From NCBI RefSeq assembly GCF_002095315.1, contig NZ_MLFN01000002.1, positions 106,946 through 170,945 of the forward strand: a stretch of DNA of 64,000 nucleotides. Direction: 5' to 3'. The position numbers were made by a program, and so were the translations under genes. Origin of the DNA: Pantoea conspicua. GTDB lineage: Bacteria; Pseudomonadota; Gammaproteobacteria; Enterobacterales; Enterobacteriaceae. The notes beneath the pieces are model-generated. The model had not been told where the DNA came from and made no database searches. It saw only the letters and a program-made list of their open reading frames with translations. This document shows, piece by piece, positions 12,335-21,684 of the stretch (the stretch's first letter is position 1; every line of letters starts with the position of its first letter).

Positions 12335-13252
12335 ATGATCAAACAAAGGACACTAAAACGTATTGTTCAGGCGACGGGTGTCGGTTTACATACCGGCAAG
12401 AAAGTCACCCTGACACTACGCCCTGCGTCGGCTAATACCGGGGTCATCTATCGTCGCACCGACTTGAATCCACCGGTAGATTTTCCGGCTGATGCAAAAT
12501 ACGTGCGCGACACCATGCTGAGTACCTGCCTAGTGAATGATGAAGGCGTGCGTATTTCAACGGTCGAACACCTTAATGCCGCTCTGGCGGGTCTGGGTAT
12601 TGATAACATTATTGTTGAAGTCGATGCACCGGAAATCCCGATTATGGACGGCAGCGCAGCACCGTTTATCTATCTGCTGATGGATGCGGGTATCGAGCAG
12701 CTCAACAGCGCGAAGAAATTCGTGCGTGTTAAGCAGACCGTGCGTGTGGAAGAGGGTGACAAATGGGCCGAGATCAAACCGTACAACGGTTTCTCGCTCG
12801 ACTTCACCATCGACTTCAAACACCCGGCGATCGATTCCAGCTCGCAGCGTTATGCGATGAACTTCTCTGCTAACGCCTTTGTTCGGCAAATCAGCCGCGC
12901 GCGTACATTTGGCTTTATGCGTGAAATCGAATATCTGCAGTCTAAAGGCCTGTGCCTGGGCGGTAGCTTAGATTGTGCGATAGGTCTGGATGATTTCCGC
13001 GTACTGAATGAAGAAGGCCTGCGTTTTGAAGACGAGTTTGTCCGTCACAAAATGCTGGACGCTATCGGCGACCTGTTTATGTGTGGTCATAACATCATTG
13101 GCGCATTTACTGCGTTCAAATCGGGCCACGCGCTGAACAACAAGTTGCTGCAAGCGGTTCTGGCTAAGCAGGAAGCCTGGGAATGGGCAACCTTCGAAGA
13201 CGAAGCTGAACTGCCGCTGGCATTCAAAGCACCGAATCTGGTTCTGGCTTAA
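12335..13252 (+). CDS. lpxC: UDP-3-O-acyl-N-acetylglucosamine deacetylase
   Basis: LpxC catalyses the committed, zinc-dependent step of lipid A synthesis. The ATG at 12335 gives [10 protein letters not shown] and 305 residues, as in E. coli. The zinc ligands are H79 in [10 protein letters not shown] and the H-xxx-D pair in HKMLDAIGD (about 238 and 242). The C-terminal tail is the part recognised by FtsH proteolysis in E. coli; it ends in hydrophobic residues (LVLA), consistent with that control. The upstream Shine-Dalgarno is weak. A hairpin terminator follows the gene. Confidence 0.98.
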   Translation: MIKQRTLKRIVQATGVGLHTGKKVTLTLRPASANTGVIYRRTDLNPPVDFPADAKYVRDTMLSTCLVNDEGVRISTVEHLNAALAGLGIDNIIVEVDAPEIPIMDGSAAPFIYLLMDAGIEQLNSAKKFVRVKQTVRVEEGDKWAEIKPYNGFSLDFTIDFKHPAIDSSSQRYAMNFSANAFVRQISRARTFGFMREIEYLQSKGLCLGGSLDCAIGLDDFRVLNEEGLRFEDEFVRHKMLDAIGDLFMCGHNIIGAFTAFKSGHALNNKLLQAVLAKQEAWEWATFEDEAELPLAFKAPNLVLA

Positions 13253-13267
13253 TTACCTCAGAATGTG

Positions 13268-13322
13268 AAACGGCTGGTTATGCTGACACCCTCTCCGGTC
13301 AGCGGCGCCAGCCGTTTTTTTA
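13268..13322 (+). terminator. Terminator after lpxC
   Basis: An inverted repeat AACGGCTGG / CCAGCCGTT encloses a second short stem (CTGAC / GTCAG) and runs straight into a T tract (TTTTTTTAT). It is a good intrinsic terminator closing the dcw-lpxC transcript. Confidence 0.8.
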
Positions 13323-13553
13323 TTGCCTCCGCTCCTGCTACTGCTGACTGCAACCCTGCTCGCAACGCATTGTCTGTTTTGCTGAATTGATGAACAATCG
13401 CGCGCAATTTCTCGCATCGCCACTTTAATCCCAGGTGTGGATGCCCCACATTAGTGATACTATCTCTGGCGCTTTTACAGGCTGAATACCGCTGCAGCTC
13501 GCGGCGGGCGAACGATAATAAGAGCGCAACAGAGCGTGCGCGATGGAAAGGTT
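13323..13553. other. Gap between the lpxC terminator and secM
   Basis: About 230 bases without a supportable gene, completing a 301-base gene-free stretch from 13253. A promoter for secM-secA must lie here: a plausible minus-10 (TACTAT near 13458-13463) can be seen, but I could not identify a confident minus-35. A 63-codon open frame on the minus strand (13258-13449) crosses the terminator and has no recognisable motif, so I do not call it. Confidence 0.5.
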
Positions 13554-14060
13554 GTGATCGGAATTCTTCTGCGCTGGCGACAATTAGGTAGACGCTATTT
13601 CTGGCCTCATCTCCTGTTAGGGATGGTCGCGGCCAGTCTCGGCTTACCTGCCTGTGCGCAAAGTTCTGAACTCAATACCTCGTCTGAATCGCCGGCCAGT
13701 AGCCTGTTTATGGGTAACGCCGCGCGCTTTGATCACCTGATTCGCCTTCAGGAAGCGGCACGTCGTCCCAGTTTCAATGTCGACTACTGGCATCAGCACG
13801 CCATCCGCACCGTTATTCGCCATCTCTCTTTCACGCTGACGCCCCAGGCGCAGGCTGAACAACAAGCATTGCCGCTGGCGGCACAAAAGCTGGCGCTGAT
13901 CGATTCGCTGCATGACTTACTGACATCCCACTCTGCGCTGCGTGCTGCGCCGCAGACGCTCTCCACGCCGCCTCTGTTTACCGCGACAACCCGCTCATGG
14001 GTTGAATGGCATGCCCGCGTGCATGGTATTCGCGCCGGACCCGCCCGATTGTTCTGCTAA
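13554..14060 (+). CDS. secM: Secretion monitor SecM with C-terminal arrest peptide
   Basis: SecM is a short-lived secreted protein whose translation stalls in the ribosome when export is slow, which raises SecA translation downstream. I chose the GTG at 13554 (V-I-G-I-L-L-R-W-R-Q), which aligns with E. coli SecM and gives 168 residues; an in-frame GTG at 13536 is less likely. The long signal region (RRYFWPHLLLGMVAASLGLP) is nearly identical to E. coli, as is DYWHQHAIRTVIRHLSF. The arrest motif ends in GIRAGP at residues 158-163 with W152 conserved. The E. coli F and I positions are R147 and H153 here. Cys34 follows the signal region (L-P-A-C). Confidence 0.93.
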   Translation: MIGILLRWRQLGRRYFWPHLLLGMVAASLGLPACAQSSELNTSSESPASSLFMGNAARFDHLIRLQEAARRPSFNVDYWHQHAIRTVIRHLSFTLTPQAQAEQQALPLAAQKLALIDSLHDLLTSHSALRAAPQTLSTPPLFTATTRSWVEWHARVHGIRAGPARLFC

Positions 14061-14094
14061 TATTTTTGGTTTTATTCACTCTGTTTAGATTTCG

Positions 14095-14115
14095 CAGTCC
14101 GGAATGCTCCGGCTG
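14095..14115 (+). promoter_or_regulatory. Hairpin just upstream of the secA ribosome-binding site
   Basis: CAGTCCGGA and TCCGGCTG can pair around an ATGC loop with one bulged T. The stem ends a few bases before the weak secA Shine-Dalgarno (GAGAA near 14120-14124). In E. coli a secM-secA intergenic structure hides the secA start region and is opened by the SecM-stalled ribosome. That this hairpin plays the same role is an inference. Confidence 0.45.
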
Positions 14116-14134
14116 AATTGAGAATATATTTATT

Positions 14135-16840
14135 ATGTTAAGCAAAATATTAACCAAGGTTTTTGGTAGCAGTAACGATCGTACGCTGCGTCGTATGCGC
14201 AAAGTGGTAGACGTCATCAATAAGATGGAGCCCGATTTTGAGAAGCTCTCTGATGATGAACTCAAAGCTAAAACTGACCTGTTCCGCGAACGCCTGAAAA
14301 AAGGTGAATCACTGGAAAGCCTGATCCCGGAAGCATTCGCAACCGTGCGTGAAGCGAGTAAACGCGTGTTCGGGATGCGTCACTTTGACGTGCAGCTGAT
14401 CGGCGGCATGGTGTTGAACGATCGCTGCATCGCTGAGATGCGTACCGGTGAAGGTAAAACGCTGACCGCAACGCTGCCAGCCTACCTGAATGCGCTGTCC
14501 GGTAAAGGCGTTCACGTGGTTACCGTCAACGACTATCTGGCACAGCGTGATGCGGAAAACAACCGGCCGCTGTTTGAGTTCCTTGGGTTAAGCATTGGTA
14601 TCAACATGTCGGGCCTGCCGGCAGTGGCGAAGCGTGAAGCTTATGCAGCAGACATTACCTACGGTACCAACAACGAATATGGCTTTGACTACCTGCGCGA
14701 CAACATGGCTTTCAGCCCGGAAGAGCGTGTACAGCGTAAACTGCACTATGCGTTGGTGGATGAAGTTGACTCCATCCTGATCGATGAAGCGCGTACGCCG
14801 CTGATCATTTCGGGACCGGCAGAAGATAGTTCTGAGCTCTACACCAAAGTGAACAAAATCATCCCGCATCTGGTTCGCCAGGATAAAGAAGACACCGAAA
14901 CCCATCAGGGTGAAGGCGACTTCTGGGTCGATGAAAAAGCGCGCCAGGCGCATATGTCTGAACGCGGACTGGTCAAAGTAGAAGAACTGCTGGTCAGTCA
15001 GGGCATTATGGAAGCGGGCGAATCCCTCTATTCGCCGACCAACATTATGCTGATGCACCACGTCACCGCGGCACTGCGCGCCCATGCGCTGTTTACCCGC
15101 GATGTGGATTACATCGTGAAAGATGGCGAAGTGGTGATCGTCGATGAACATACCGGTCGTACCATGCAGGGTCGTCGCTGGTCTGACGGTCTGCATCAGG
15201 CGATTGAAGCTAAAGAAGGGGTAGATATCCAGAACGAGAATCAGACGCTGGCCTCTATCACTTTCCAGAACTACTTCCGTATATACGAAAAACTGGCCGG
15301 TATGACCGGTACGGCGGACACCGAAGCGTTCGAATTCAGCTCTATCTACAAGCTCGATACCATTGTGGTGCCGACCAACCGTCCGATGGTGCGTAAAGAT
15401 CTGCCCGATCTGGTCTATATGACCGAGAAAGAGAAGATCGATGCGATTATCGAAGATATCCGGGAGCGGACCGCCAATGGCCAGCCGGTGCTGGTCGGAA
15501 CCATCTCGATTGAAAAATCGGAAGTGGTCTCGAATGAACTGACGCGCGCCGGTATCAAACATAATGTTCTGAACGCCAAATTCCACGCCCGCGAAGCGGA
15601 AATCGTGGCCCAGGCGGGTCAGCCAGGTGCCGTCACCATTGCGACCAACATGGCTGGACGTGGTACCGATATTATGCTCGGCGGCAGCTGGCACGCCGAA
15701 GTCGCTGAACTGGAAAACCCGACCGAAGCACAAATCGAAGAGATCAAAACCGCATGGCAGATTCGTCATGACGCGGTACTGGCATCAGGCGGTTTGCACA
15801 TTGTGGGTACCGAGCGTCACGAATCGCGTCGTATCGATAACCAGCTGCGTGGTCGTGCCGGTCGTCAGGGTGATGCCGGTTCTTCCCGCTTCTACCTGTC
15901 AATGGAAGATGCGCTGATGCGTATTTTTGCCTCGGATCGCGTCTCAAATATGATGCGTAAACTGGGGATGAAGCCAGGTGAAGCAATTGAGCACCCGTGG
16001 GTCACCAAAGCGATTGCTAACGCGCAGCGTAAAGTAGAAAGCCGTAACTTCGATATTCGTAAGCAGCTGCTGGAATATGACGATGTGGCCAACGATCAGC
16101 GTCGCGCCATCTACAGCCAGCGTAACGAACTGCTGGATGTGTCGGATGTGAGCGAAACCATCAACAGCATTCGCCATGACGTTTATAAAGTGACCATCGA
16201 TACCTACATCCCGCCGCAGTCACTGGAAGAGATGTGGGATGTGCCAGGTCTGGAAGAGCGTCTGCGTACCGATTTTGACCTTAACCTGCCGATTGCGGAA
16301 TGGCTGGATAAAGAACCCGATCTGCATGAAGAGGTGCTGCGTGAGCGCATCATGACGCATGCGATGGAGAACTATGCCGCCAAAGAAGAGGTGGTTGGCG
16401 CTGAGATGATGCGTAACTTCGAAAAAGGCGTGATGTTGCAGACGCTGGATTCGCTGTGGAAAGAGCATCTGGCGGCGATGGACTACCTGCGTCAGGGTAT
16501 TCATCTGCGTGGTTATGCGCAGAAGGATCCGAAGCAGGAGTACAAACGTGAGTCGTTCGCTATGTTTGCCGCCATGCTGGAGTCACTGAAATATGAAGTG
16601 ATCAGTACGCTGAGCAAGGTGCAGGTGCGGATGCCGGAAGAGGTTGAAGCGATGGAGCAGCAACGTCGCGAAGAGGCGGAACGTCTGGCCCAGCAGCAGC
16701 AACTGAGCCACGTTGAAGAAGAGACGCTGGCGGCAGAAGCGCTGGCGCAGCAGAGTGGCGAACGTAAAGTCGGACGCAACGATCCCTGCCCATGTGGCTC
16801 AGGTAAAAAGTATAAGCAGTGCCACGGTCGTCTGGCCTGA
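14135..16840 (+). CDS. secA: Preprotein translocase ATPase SecA
   Basis: SecA is the motor that drives unfolded preproteins through SecYEG. The 901-residue protein matches E. coli SecA. Visible features are the Walker [13 protein letters not shown] near residue 100, the DEAD-type [16 protein letters not shown], motif [10 protein letters not shown] in the second helicase domain, [11 protein letters not shown], and the zinc- and SecB-binding C terminus [14 protein letters not shown]. The preceding linker is rich in glutamate and glutamine. It is translationally regulated by secM directly upstream and is followed by a strong terminator. Confidence 0.99.
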   Translation: MLSKILTKVFGSSNDRTLRRMRKVVDVINKMEPDFEKLSDDELKAKTDLFRERLKKGESLESLIPEAFATVREASKRVFGMRHFDVQLIGGMVLNDRCIAEMRTGEGKTLTATLPAYLNALSGKGVHVVTVNDYLAQRDAENNRPLFEFLGLSIGINMSGLPAVAKREAYAADITYGTNNEYGFDYLRDNMAFSPEERVQRKLHYALVDEVDSILIDEARTPLIISGPAEDSSELYTKVNKIIPHLVRQDKEDTETHQGEGDFWVDEKARQAHMSERGLVKVEELLVSQGIMEAGESLYSPTNIMLMHHVTAALRAHALFTRDVDYIVKDGEVVIVDEHTGRTMQGRRWSDGLHQAIEAKEGVDIQNENQTLASITFQNYFRIYEKLAGMTGTADTEAFEFSSIYKLDTIVVPTNRPMVRKDLPDLVYMTEKEKIDAIIEDIRERTANGQPVLVGTISIEKSEVVSNELTRAGIKHNVLNAKFHAREAEIVAQAGQPGAVTIATNMAGRGTDIMLGGSWHAEVAELENPTEAQIEEIKTAWQIRHDAVLASGGLHIVGTERHESRRIDNQLRGRAGRQGDAGSSRFYLSMEDALMRIFASDRVSNMMRKLGMKPGEAIEHPWVTKAIANAQRKVESRNFDIRKQLLEYDDVANDQRRAIYSQRNELLDVSDVSETINSIRHDVYKVTIDTYIPPQSLEEMWDVPGLEERLRTDFDLNLPIAEWLDKEPDLHEEVLRERIMTHAMENYAAKEEVVGAEMMRNFEKGVMLQTLDSLWKEHLAAMDYLRQGIHLRGYAQKDPKQEYKRESFAMFAAMLESLKYEVISTLSKVQVRMPEEVEAMEQQRREEAERLAQQQQLSHVEEETLAAEALAQQSGERKVGRNDPCPCGSGKKYKQCHGRLA

Positions 16841-16855
16841 GATTAAGCATTGATG

Positions 16856-16881
16856 AAAAAGGAGCCTCTGGCTCCTTTTTT
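16856..16881 (+). terminator. Terminator after secA
   Basis: AAAGGAGCC-TCT-GGCTCCTTT followed by a run of T is a textbook intrinsic terminator, 15 bases after the secA stop. Confidence 0.9.
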
Positions 16882-17005
16882 ATTGCCACTGCGTTGCGTC
16901 AGCAGCTTTGAGCCGGATGACGGGGGCAGGCCAAAGCGATTAACATCCGCCACACCCTGTTTTACACTCAACCTTCATTCATCCAACATTACCAGGATAT
17001 TCTTC

Positions 17006-17401
17006 ATGAAGCACCTGCAGGTCGCGGTTGGTATTATCCGCAATGTCGATAAACAGATTTTCCTTGCCCAGCGCGCGGCAACCTCCTATATGGCCAATAA
17101 ATGGGAATTTCCCGGCGGCAAGATTGAAGCGGGTGAGAGCGCTGAGCAGGGGCTGATTCGCGAGTTACAGGAAGAGACCGGCATTGAGGTTACCGAGGCG
17201 CGTCCGATTGGCCAGGCTGACCACAGTTATGAGGATTTGCGGGTAACGCTGCATTTCTTCCTGGTCGAAGGCTGGAAAGGAGATCCGTGGGGCAAAGAGG
17301 GACAGCCGCAGCGCTGGGTTGATCAGCAGGCGCTGGTCGCTGAGGAGTTTCCACCGGCTAACCACCCATTGATTGCTCGCCTGGTCGCCGGCGAGTTCTG
17401 A
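17006..17401 (+). CDS. mutT: 8-oxo-dGTP diphosphatase MutT (Nudix)
   Basis: MutT hydrolyses 8-oxo-dGTP and 8-oxo-GTP, clearing the nucleotide pool of mutagenic purines. The start at 17006 (MKHLQVAVGI) gives 131 residues, close to the 129 of E. coli; the open frame extending upstream to 16850 is non-coding. The Nudix box spans about residues 38-60, with the G-x5-E-x7-RE-x2-EE-x-G pattern in GGKIEAGE and RELQEETGI. It has its own leader downstream of the secA terminator, and a hairpin shared with the convergent yacG ends it. Confidence 0.97.
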   Translation: MKHLQVAVGIIRNVDKQIFLAQRAATSYMANKWEFPGGKIEAGESAEQGLIRELQEETGIEVTEARPIGQADHSYEDLRVTLHFFLVEGWKGDPWGKEGQPQRWVDQQALVAEEFPPANHPLIARLVAGEF

Positions 17402-17404
17402 CAG

Positions 17405-17425
17405 GGTGGAGCCGTCGGCTCCACC
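17405..17425. terminator. Bidirectional hairpin between mutT and yacG
   Basis: GGTGGAGCC-GTC-GGCTCCACC is a perfect 9-base-pair stem centred in the 30-base gap between two convergent genes. There is no long T tract on either side, so it is a probable rather than certain terminator. Confidence 0.6.
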
Positions 17426-17431
17426 TGACGA

Positions 17432-17629
17432 TTAATGGTCCTCTTCACTCCAGTTATCGCTGTCATTCAGATCGCCGCTGCTGGGAATACGTTTCTCTTC
17501 AGCGGCCCATTCACCTAAATCGATCAGCTGGCAGCGCTTGCTGCAAAACGGCCGCCACGGGCTGAGCTCATCCCAGATTACATCTTTGCCGCACTGTGGA
17601 CAGGCGACGGTCATCACTTCTTGCTGCAT
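17432..17629 (-). CDS. yacG: Zinc-binding DNA gyrase inhibitor YacG
   Basis: YacG is a small protein that binds the GyrB subunit and inhibits gyrase in E. coli. I chose the ATG at 17629 ([10 protein letters not shown]), which gives 65 residues, the E. coli length. The four zinc cysteines are C10 and C13 (CPQCGK) plus C29 and C33 (FCSKRC), followed by the invariant [15 protein letters not shown] and an acidic tail. It is the last gene of a coaE-zapD-yacG operon, eight bases after zapD. Confidence 0.95.
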   Translation of the reverse strand: MQQEVMTVACPQCGKDVIWDELSPWRPFCSKRCQLIDLGEWAAEEKRIPSSGDLNDSDNWSEEDH

Positions 17630-17637
17630 ATTCACCT

Positions 17638-18381
17638 CTAACAACAGGCCAGTTGAAAATTGAGACGGGCCGGAACCTCGCCACGCTCATTATCAAGCGG
17701 CATAAATCGAATGGCATAACGGCTTTTATGTCCGGAGACCTGCGGATAGAGCGCATCCTCCAGCGACAGCTGCAGGCGCAGCAGGTCTGCGCCTTCAGCA
17801 TTGTCCTGATAAAAGCCATTCAGGCTGGTCTGGTTACGAAACGTGCCTGACTGACGGATTAGATCGAGGATCATCGCCAGCGCATGATGCAGCGGCACCA
17901 GTGTCTGCATCCAGGCCTCGACCTGGGCATCGCGCGCTTCCTGTGGCAGGTGCAGCCAGATGTGCAGGCCGGGCAAATCAAAACTACAGCAGCCGCCAGG
18001 AATACTCAGGCGCTGACGCACCAGCGCAATCAGGCGATCCTCACGCAGTTGCTGCCCCATTCGCGGCGCATTCATCAGCTGGGTTGCCTGCACTTTTAAC
18101 TTGTCACGCAGAGTATCGACCAGCGTCATATCGACGCCGGGCACATCAGCCCAGGCGCGTAACTTCTGCTGCTGGCGCTCGAGCTCTTTCAGTAATTCGG
18201 TACGCATATCGCCGCGCTCAAAAATATCGAGCAGTTCGCCGATCAGACGAAAAAAAGTCAGGGCATTGACGGTCCTATCCAGCGGGGTGGTCTCATCTAA
18301 CTGATTAATCAGAAACTCAACCCGTAGCCAGGTGCGCATTTTTTCATTCAGGGGATGTTCAAACAGAACGGGTGTGCTCAT
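17638..18381 (-). CDS. zapD: Cell division protein ZapD
   Basis: ZapD binds the FtsZ C terminus and bundles FtsZ filaments. The start at 18381 ([20 protein letters not shown]) gives 247 residues, identical in length to the E. coli protein; the longer open frame runs into coaE. Conserved blocks are [32 protein letters not shown] and [13 protein letters not shown]. It lies four bases after coaE and eight before yacG. Codon use looks like that of its neighbours. Confidence 0.97.
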   Translation of the reverse strand: MSTPVLFEHPLNEKMRTWLRVEFLINQLDETTPLDRTVNALTFFRLIGELLDIFERGDMRTELLKELERQQQKLRAWADVPGVDMTLVDTLRDKLKVQATQLMNAPRMGQQLREDRLIALVRQRLSIPGGCCSFDLPGLHIWLHLPQEARDAQVEAWMQTLVPLHHALAMILDLIRQSGTFRNQTSLNGFYQDNAEGADLLRLQLSLEDALYPQVSGHKSRYAIRFMPLDNERGEVPARLNFQLACC

Positions 18382-18385
18382 GGTG

Positions 18386-19003
18386 TTAATCCTGTTGCGT
18401 TGCCGCCAGCCTGAGGTAGCGCTGATGAAGTTCGGCAACCTGTGGCAATGCGTCTTCAGGCTCGCCACTGTTATCAATAATGTCATCGGCACAGGCGAGG
18501 CGTTGTTGCCGCGTGGCCTGTGCCGCAAGAATACGTTGCGCCTGAGCAAGTGAAATCTGGTCGCGCTGCCGGGTGCGGGCGATCTGCGTCGCTTCGTCGA
18601 CATCAATCACCAGTACCCGATCAGCCTGGTGCTGCAGCTGATTTTCCACCAGTAATGGCACTACCCACAGCACATAAGGCGAAGAGGCTTCGGCGATCAG
18701 CTGTTGGGTACGGGCGTTAATCAGCGGATGCAGCAGTGCGTTTAACCAGTTTTTCTCTTCCGGCGTCTGAAAAATAATATCGCGTAACCGCGCACGATCC
18801 AGACTGCCCTGTTCGGTCAGGATAGCGGCACCGTAACGCGCTGCTATCGCCTGTAACGCGGGTGTACCAGGCTCAACGACTTCCCGCGCAATCAGGTCAG
18901 CATCGATAATGTTGACCCCGAACGCAGCGAACTGCCTGGCAATCGAGCTTTTACCGCTACCGATTCCCCCTGTCAGCGCTATGGTATAGGGCCTATTTCC
19001 CAT
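18386..19003 (-). CDS. coaE: Dephospho-CoA kinase
   Basis: CoaE phosphorylates dephospho-CoA in the last step of coenzyme A synthesis. The 205-residue protein has the P-loop TGGIGSGKS at residues 11-19, [14 protein letters not shown], the lid region NWLNALLHP and [14 protein letters not shown], all matching E. coli CoaE. An AGAAG Shine-Dalgarno precedes the ATG. It heads the operon that continues into zapD and yacG and is divergent from guaC. In E. coli it is near the pilus genes, as here. Confidence 0.97.
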   Translation of the reverse strand: MGNRPYTIALTGGIGSGKSSIARQFAAFGVNIIDADLIAREVVEPGTPALQAIAARYGAAILTEQGSLDRARLRDIIFQTPEEKNWLNALLHPLINARTQQLIAEASSPYVLWVVPLLVENQLQHQADRVLVIDVDEATQIARTRQRDQISLAQAQRILAAQATRQQRLACADDIIDNSGEPEDALPQVAELHQRYLRLAATQQD

Positions 19004-19228
19004 CTGACTTCTCTTTTGGACACAGGTTCATGTTAAGAGACTGGTGCACAAACGAAAAAATGCGCGCCAGATCACAACGATAACACTCAGCTAAATTTAA
19101 CGGATTGTAGCGTAAATAAAGTGAAATTCGCAGTCTTGTCGCCGGACGATACGCGCGTATCATAAGGTCACTGGAGCCGTGCTGGCTTCGCGAACGACTG
19201 TTCGTTGCCACTCACCAGGACATCACAG

Positions 19229-20269
19229 ATGCGTATTGAAGAAGATTTGAAACTGGGCTTTAAAGACGTCTTAATCCGCCCAAAACGCTCCACGCTGAAA
19301 AGCCGCTCACAGGTCGAGCTGGAACGCAGTTTTACCTTTAAACACTCCGGCCTGAGCTGGAGTGGGGTGCCCGTCATTGCCGCCAATATGGATACCGTCG
19401 GTACCTTTCTGATGGCAGAAGCGCTGGCCAGCTTTAATATTCTGACGGCAGTGCATAAGCATTACAGCGTAGATGACTGGCGTGCATTCATTCAGCGCGT
19501 ACCCGATTCAGTTCTGAACTCAGTAATGGTCTCTACCGGAACCTCTGAAGCGGATTTCACTAAGCTGAACACCATTCTGGCATTGTCAGAAAAATTACAG
19601 TTTATCTGCATCGACGTAGCCAATGGCTATTCACAGCATTTTGTCGATTTTCTGCAGCGCGCCCGTGAAGCCTTCCCAGGCAAAACCATCTGTGCCGGGA
19701 ATGTGGTGACCGGAGAAATGGTCGAAGAGCTGATTCTGTCCGGAGCCGATATTGTCAAAGTGGGCATAGGACCCGGCTCGGTCTGTACCACACGGGTGAA
19801 GACCGGCGTGGGTTATCCGCAGCTCTCTGCGGTGATCGAGTGTGCTGACGCGGCGCATGGCCTGAGTGGTCAGATTGTCAGTGATGGCGGATGTTCAGTG
19901 CCGGGCGATATTGCCAAAGCCTTTGGCGGCGGCGCCGATTTCGTGATGCTGGGCGGAATGCTGGCAGCGCACGATGAATGCGAAGGGCGGGTTGTGGAAG
20001 AAAATGGCGAAAGTTTCATGCTGTTTTATGGCATGAGTTCAGAGTCGGCAATGAAGCGTCACGTCGGTGGTGTGGCAGAATACCGTGCAGCGGAAGGGAA
20101 AACCGTAAAGTTGCCGTTGCGCGGCCCGGTAGCTGAAACCGCACGCGATATTCTGGGCGGCCTGCGCTCAGCCTGCACCTATGTGGGTGCCGAGCGTCTG
20201 AAAGAGCTGACGAAACGCACAACCTTTATTCGGGTAGCCGAGCAGGAAAACCGCGTTTTTAATCGTTAA
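19229..20269 (+). CDS. guaC: GMP reductase
   Basis: GuaC reduces GMP to IMP with NADPH, returning guanine nucleotides to the purine pool. The start at 19229 ([19 protein letters not shown]) gives 346 residues, one fewer than E. coli. The IMPDH/GMPR barrel carries the active-site cysteine C186 in [29 protein letters not shown] and the [10 protein letters not shown] loop. I see no clear purine-repressor box in the 225-base spacer shared with divergent coaE. Confidence 0.97.
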   Translation: MRIEEDLKLGFKDVLIRPKRSTLKSRSQVELERSFTFKHSGLSWSGVPVIAANMDTVGTFLMAEALASFNILTAVHKHYSVDDWRAFIQRVPDSVLNSVMVSTGTSEADFTKLNTILALSEKLQFICIDVANGYSQHFVDFLQRAREAFPGKTICAGNVVTGEMVEELILSGADIVKVGIGPGSVCTTRVKTGVGYPQLSAVIECADAAHGLSGQIVSDGGCSVPGDIAKAFGGGADFVMLGGMLAAHDECEGRVVEENGESFMLFYGMSSESAMKRHVGGVAEYRAAEGKTVKLPLRGPVAETARDILGGLRSACTYVGAERLKELTKRTTFIRVAEQENRVFNR

Positions 20270-20317
20270 TGATTCAGCGAGTGTCAGTGATGGATAACTG
20301 AGGATGGAGGGTTAATG

Positions 20318-20419
20318 ATGGATGATCGGTCAGCGGCGGTCAGGCATTGTCCGTCAGTTCCGATACCGGCGCACCAGGCGTGGTCTAGGGTTGCTCACCC
20401 ATCGTCGACATCCATCTGA
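20318..20419 (+). CDS. Candidate 33-residue small protein
   Basis: A short open frame with ATG at 20318 (a second ATG at 20315), preceded seven bases upstream by a perfect GGAGG. The product would be MDDRSAAVRH followed by a Pro/His/Ser-rich stretch, with no membrane segment, signal peptide or motif I know. It sits in the gap between guaC and hofC. Only the unusually strong ribosome-binding site supports it, so it may be chance. Confidence 0.2.
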   Translation: MDDRSAAVRHCPSVPIPAHQAWSRVAHPSSTSI

Positions 20420-20461
20420 AGCTCCTCATCGGGTGCCACATCTTACTTATCTGACTTCACA

Positions 20462-20488
20462 TTAAGGCGCGCATCACGCGCGCCTTAA
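20462..20488. terminator. Inverted repeat between guaC and hofC
   Basis: TTAAGGCGCGC-ATCAC-GCGCGCCTTAA is a perfect 11-base-pair stem between convergent genes. Its right arm contains the hofC stop codon. There is no extended T tract, so terminator function in either direction is likely but unproven. Confidence 0.55.
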
Positions 20489-21684
20489 TGCATCGCATCA
20501 CCTAATCCGAATACCGGCAGATACATCGCGATCACCAGCGTGCCGACAATGCCGCCAATCACTACCATCATCATGGGCTCCAGCGAGGCAGCCAGCGTGT
20601 CAGCGCGTTCACGGGTTTGCCCCTCATGCCATTCAGCCAGCCGTGCCAGCATCAAATCCAATGCACCCGCCTCTTCACCGACGCGAATCAACTGACCACA
20701 GAGCGCGGTAAACAGCGGATGTTGCGCCAGTGCCTGATGCAGCGGTTTTCCTTCGGCGATATGCTGCTGCAGCCCGGCAATCGCTTCCCGCCATAACAGT
20801 GAAGAGAGTGTCACCTCGACCGCGGCAAGTCCCTGTAACAGGGTTAATCCGGCATGCTGCGTCAGATGCAGAAGGGTGTAAATCTGCGTTAACTGCGAAC
20901 CGCGCCACAGCCCGGAGAGCAGCGGGAGACGTAAAAACAGCCGCTGTTCCCATCGCTGCCAGTCTGCGGAGCGCCGCCGCAGTTGCTGCCAGCTCACCAG
21001 CGTCAGCAACAGCACGCTGGCTAACGGCAGCCCCCACTGCTGCAACGCGGCGGAAAGCTGCATCACTGCGGTGGTAAAGGCCGGTAAGGGCGCGTCAAAC
21101 GAGGCATAGACCGTGACAAATTCCGGCAGTACGAACAGCAGCATGCCGCAGCTTACAGCCAGCGCCACCAGCAGAATGAACAGGGGATAGCGAAGCGCCT
21201 TCACGACCTGATGCCGTAACTGGTGCTGGCGGGTCTGCTGCTGAGCCAGTTCATTGCAGCAAACATCCAGTTGTCCGGTCAGTTCACCGACCTCCATCAG
21301 GGCCGGGTATAGGGCTGGAAAGATCTGCGGCCACTCACGCAGCGCCTGTGAAAAAGGCTGACCGCTGATGACCCGATGATGCAGCGCCATCATCAATGCG
21401 CGCCAGCCAGCATGGGGATGGCCTTCAGCCAGCAGGGCGAGACTCTCTGCCAGCGGCAAACCGGCTTTGAGCAGGGTGGCCAGCTGGCGAATCAGATCGG
21501 TTTTGTGCTGCCATTTCCAGTCAGCCGGGCGCCAGACTTTGTCACGTTTCCAGCTGACCGGCAGCAGATCGCGCTGCGCCAGCATCAGCAACAGGTTTTC
21601 ACTGTCGATGGCCAGTAGCTGACCGCTTTGCAACTCGCCCTGACTATTAACCGCCTGCCAGCGAAACAGTGCGGGATTAGCCAT
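20485..21684 (-). CDS. hofC: Type IV pilus inner-membrane platform protein HofC (PilC/GspF family)
   Basis: This is a member of the PilC/GspF family of polytopic inner-membrane proteins that form the assembly platform of type IV pili or type II secretion. The 399-residue protein has an N-terminal cytoplasmic GspF domain (LIRQLATLLKAGLPLAESL), a membrane helix pair near the middle, a second GspF domain (YTLLHLTQHAGLTLLQGL, RVGEEAGALDLMLARLAE) and a C-terminal helix (MMMVVIGGIVGTLVIAMYLP). It overlaps hofB by eight bases and completes the ppdD-hofB-hofC operon, conserved beside nadC and ampD. Confidence 0.93.
   Translation of the reverse strand: MANPALFRWQAVNSQGELQSGQLLAIDSENLLLMLAQRDLLPVSWKRDKVWRPADWKWQHKTDLIRQLATLLKAGLPLAESLALLAEGHPHAGWRALMMALHHRVISGQPFSQALREWPQIFPALYPALMEVGELTGQLDVCCNELAQQQTRQHQLRHQVVKALRYPLFILLVALAVSCGMLLFVLPEFVTVYASFDAPLPAFTTAVMQLSAALQQWGLPLASVLLLTLVSWQQLRRRSADWQRWEQRLFLRLPLLSGLWRGSQLTQIYTLLHLTQHAGLTLLQGLAAVEVTLSSLLWREAIAGLQQHIAEGKPLHQALAQHPLFTALCGQLIRVGEEAGALDLMLARLAEWHEGQTRERADTLAASLEPMMMVVIGGIVGTLVIAMYLPVFGLGDAMH

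Noticed and set aside
13258..13449. 63-codon frame on the minus strand between lpxC and secM
   Set aside because: It runs through the lpxC terminator and has no convincing family similarity. I considered a DciA-like remnant but could not support it.
14588..15769. 393-codon open frame antisense to secA
   Set aside because: Shadow of secA; composition is His/Phe/Arg-rich as expected for antisense of coding DNA, with no motif or ribosome-binding site.
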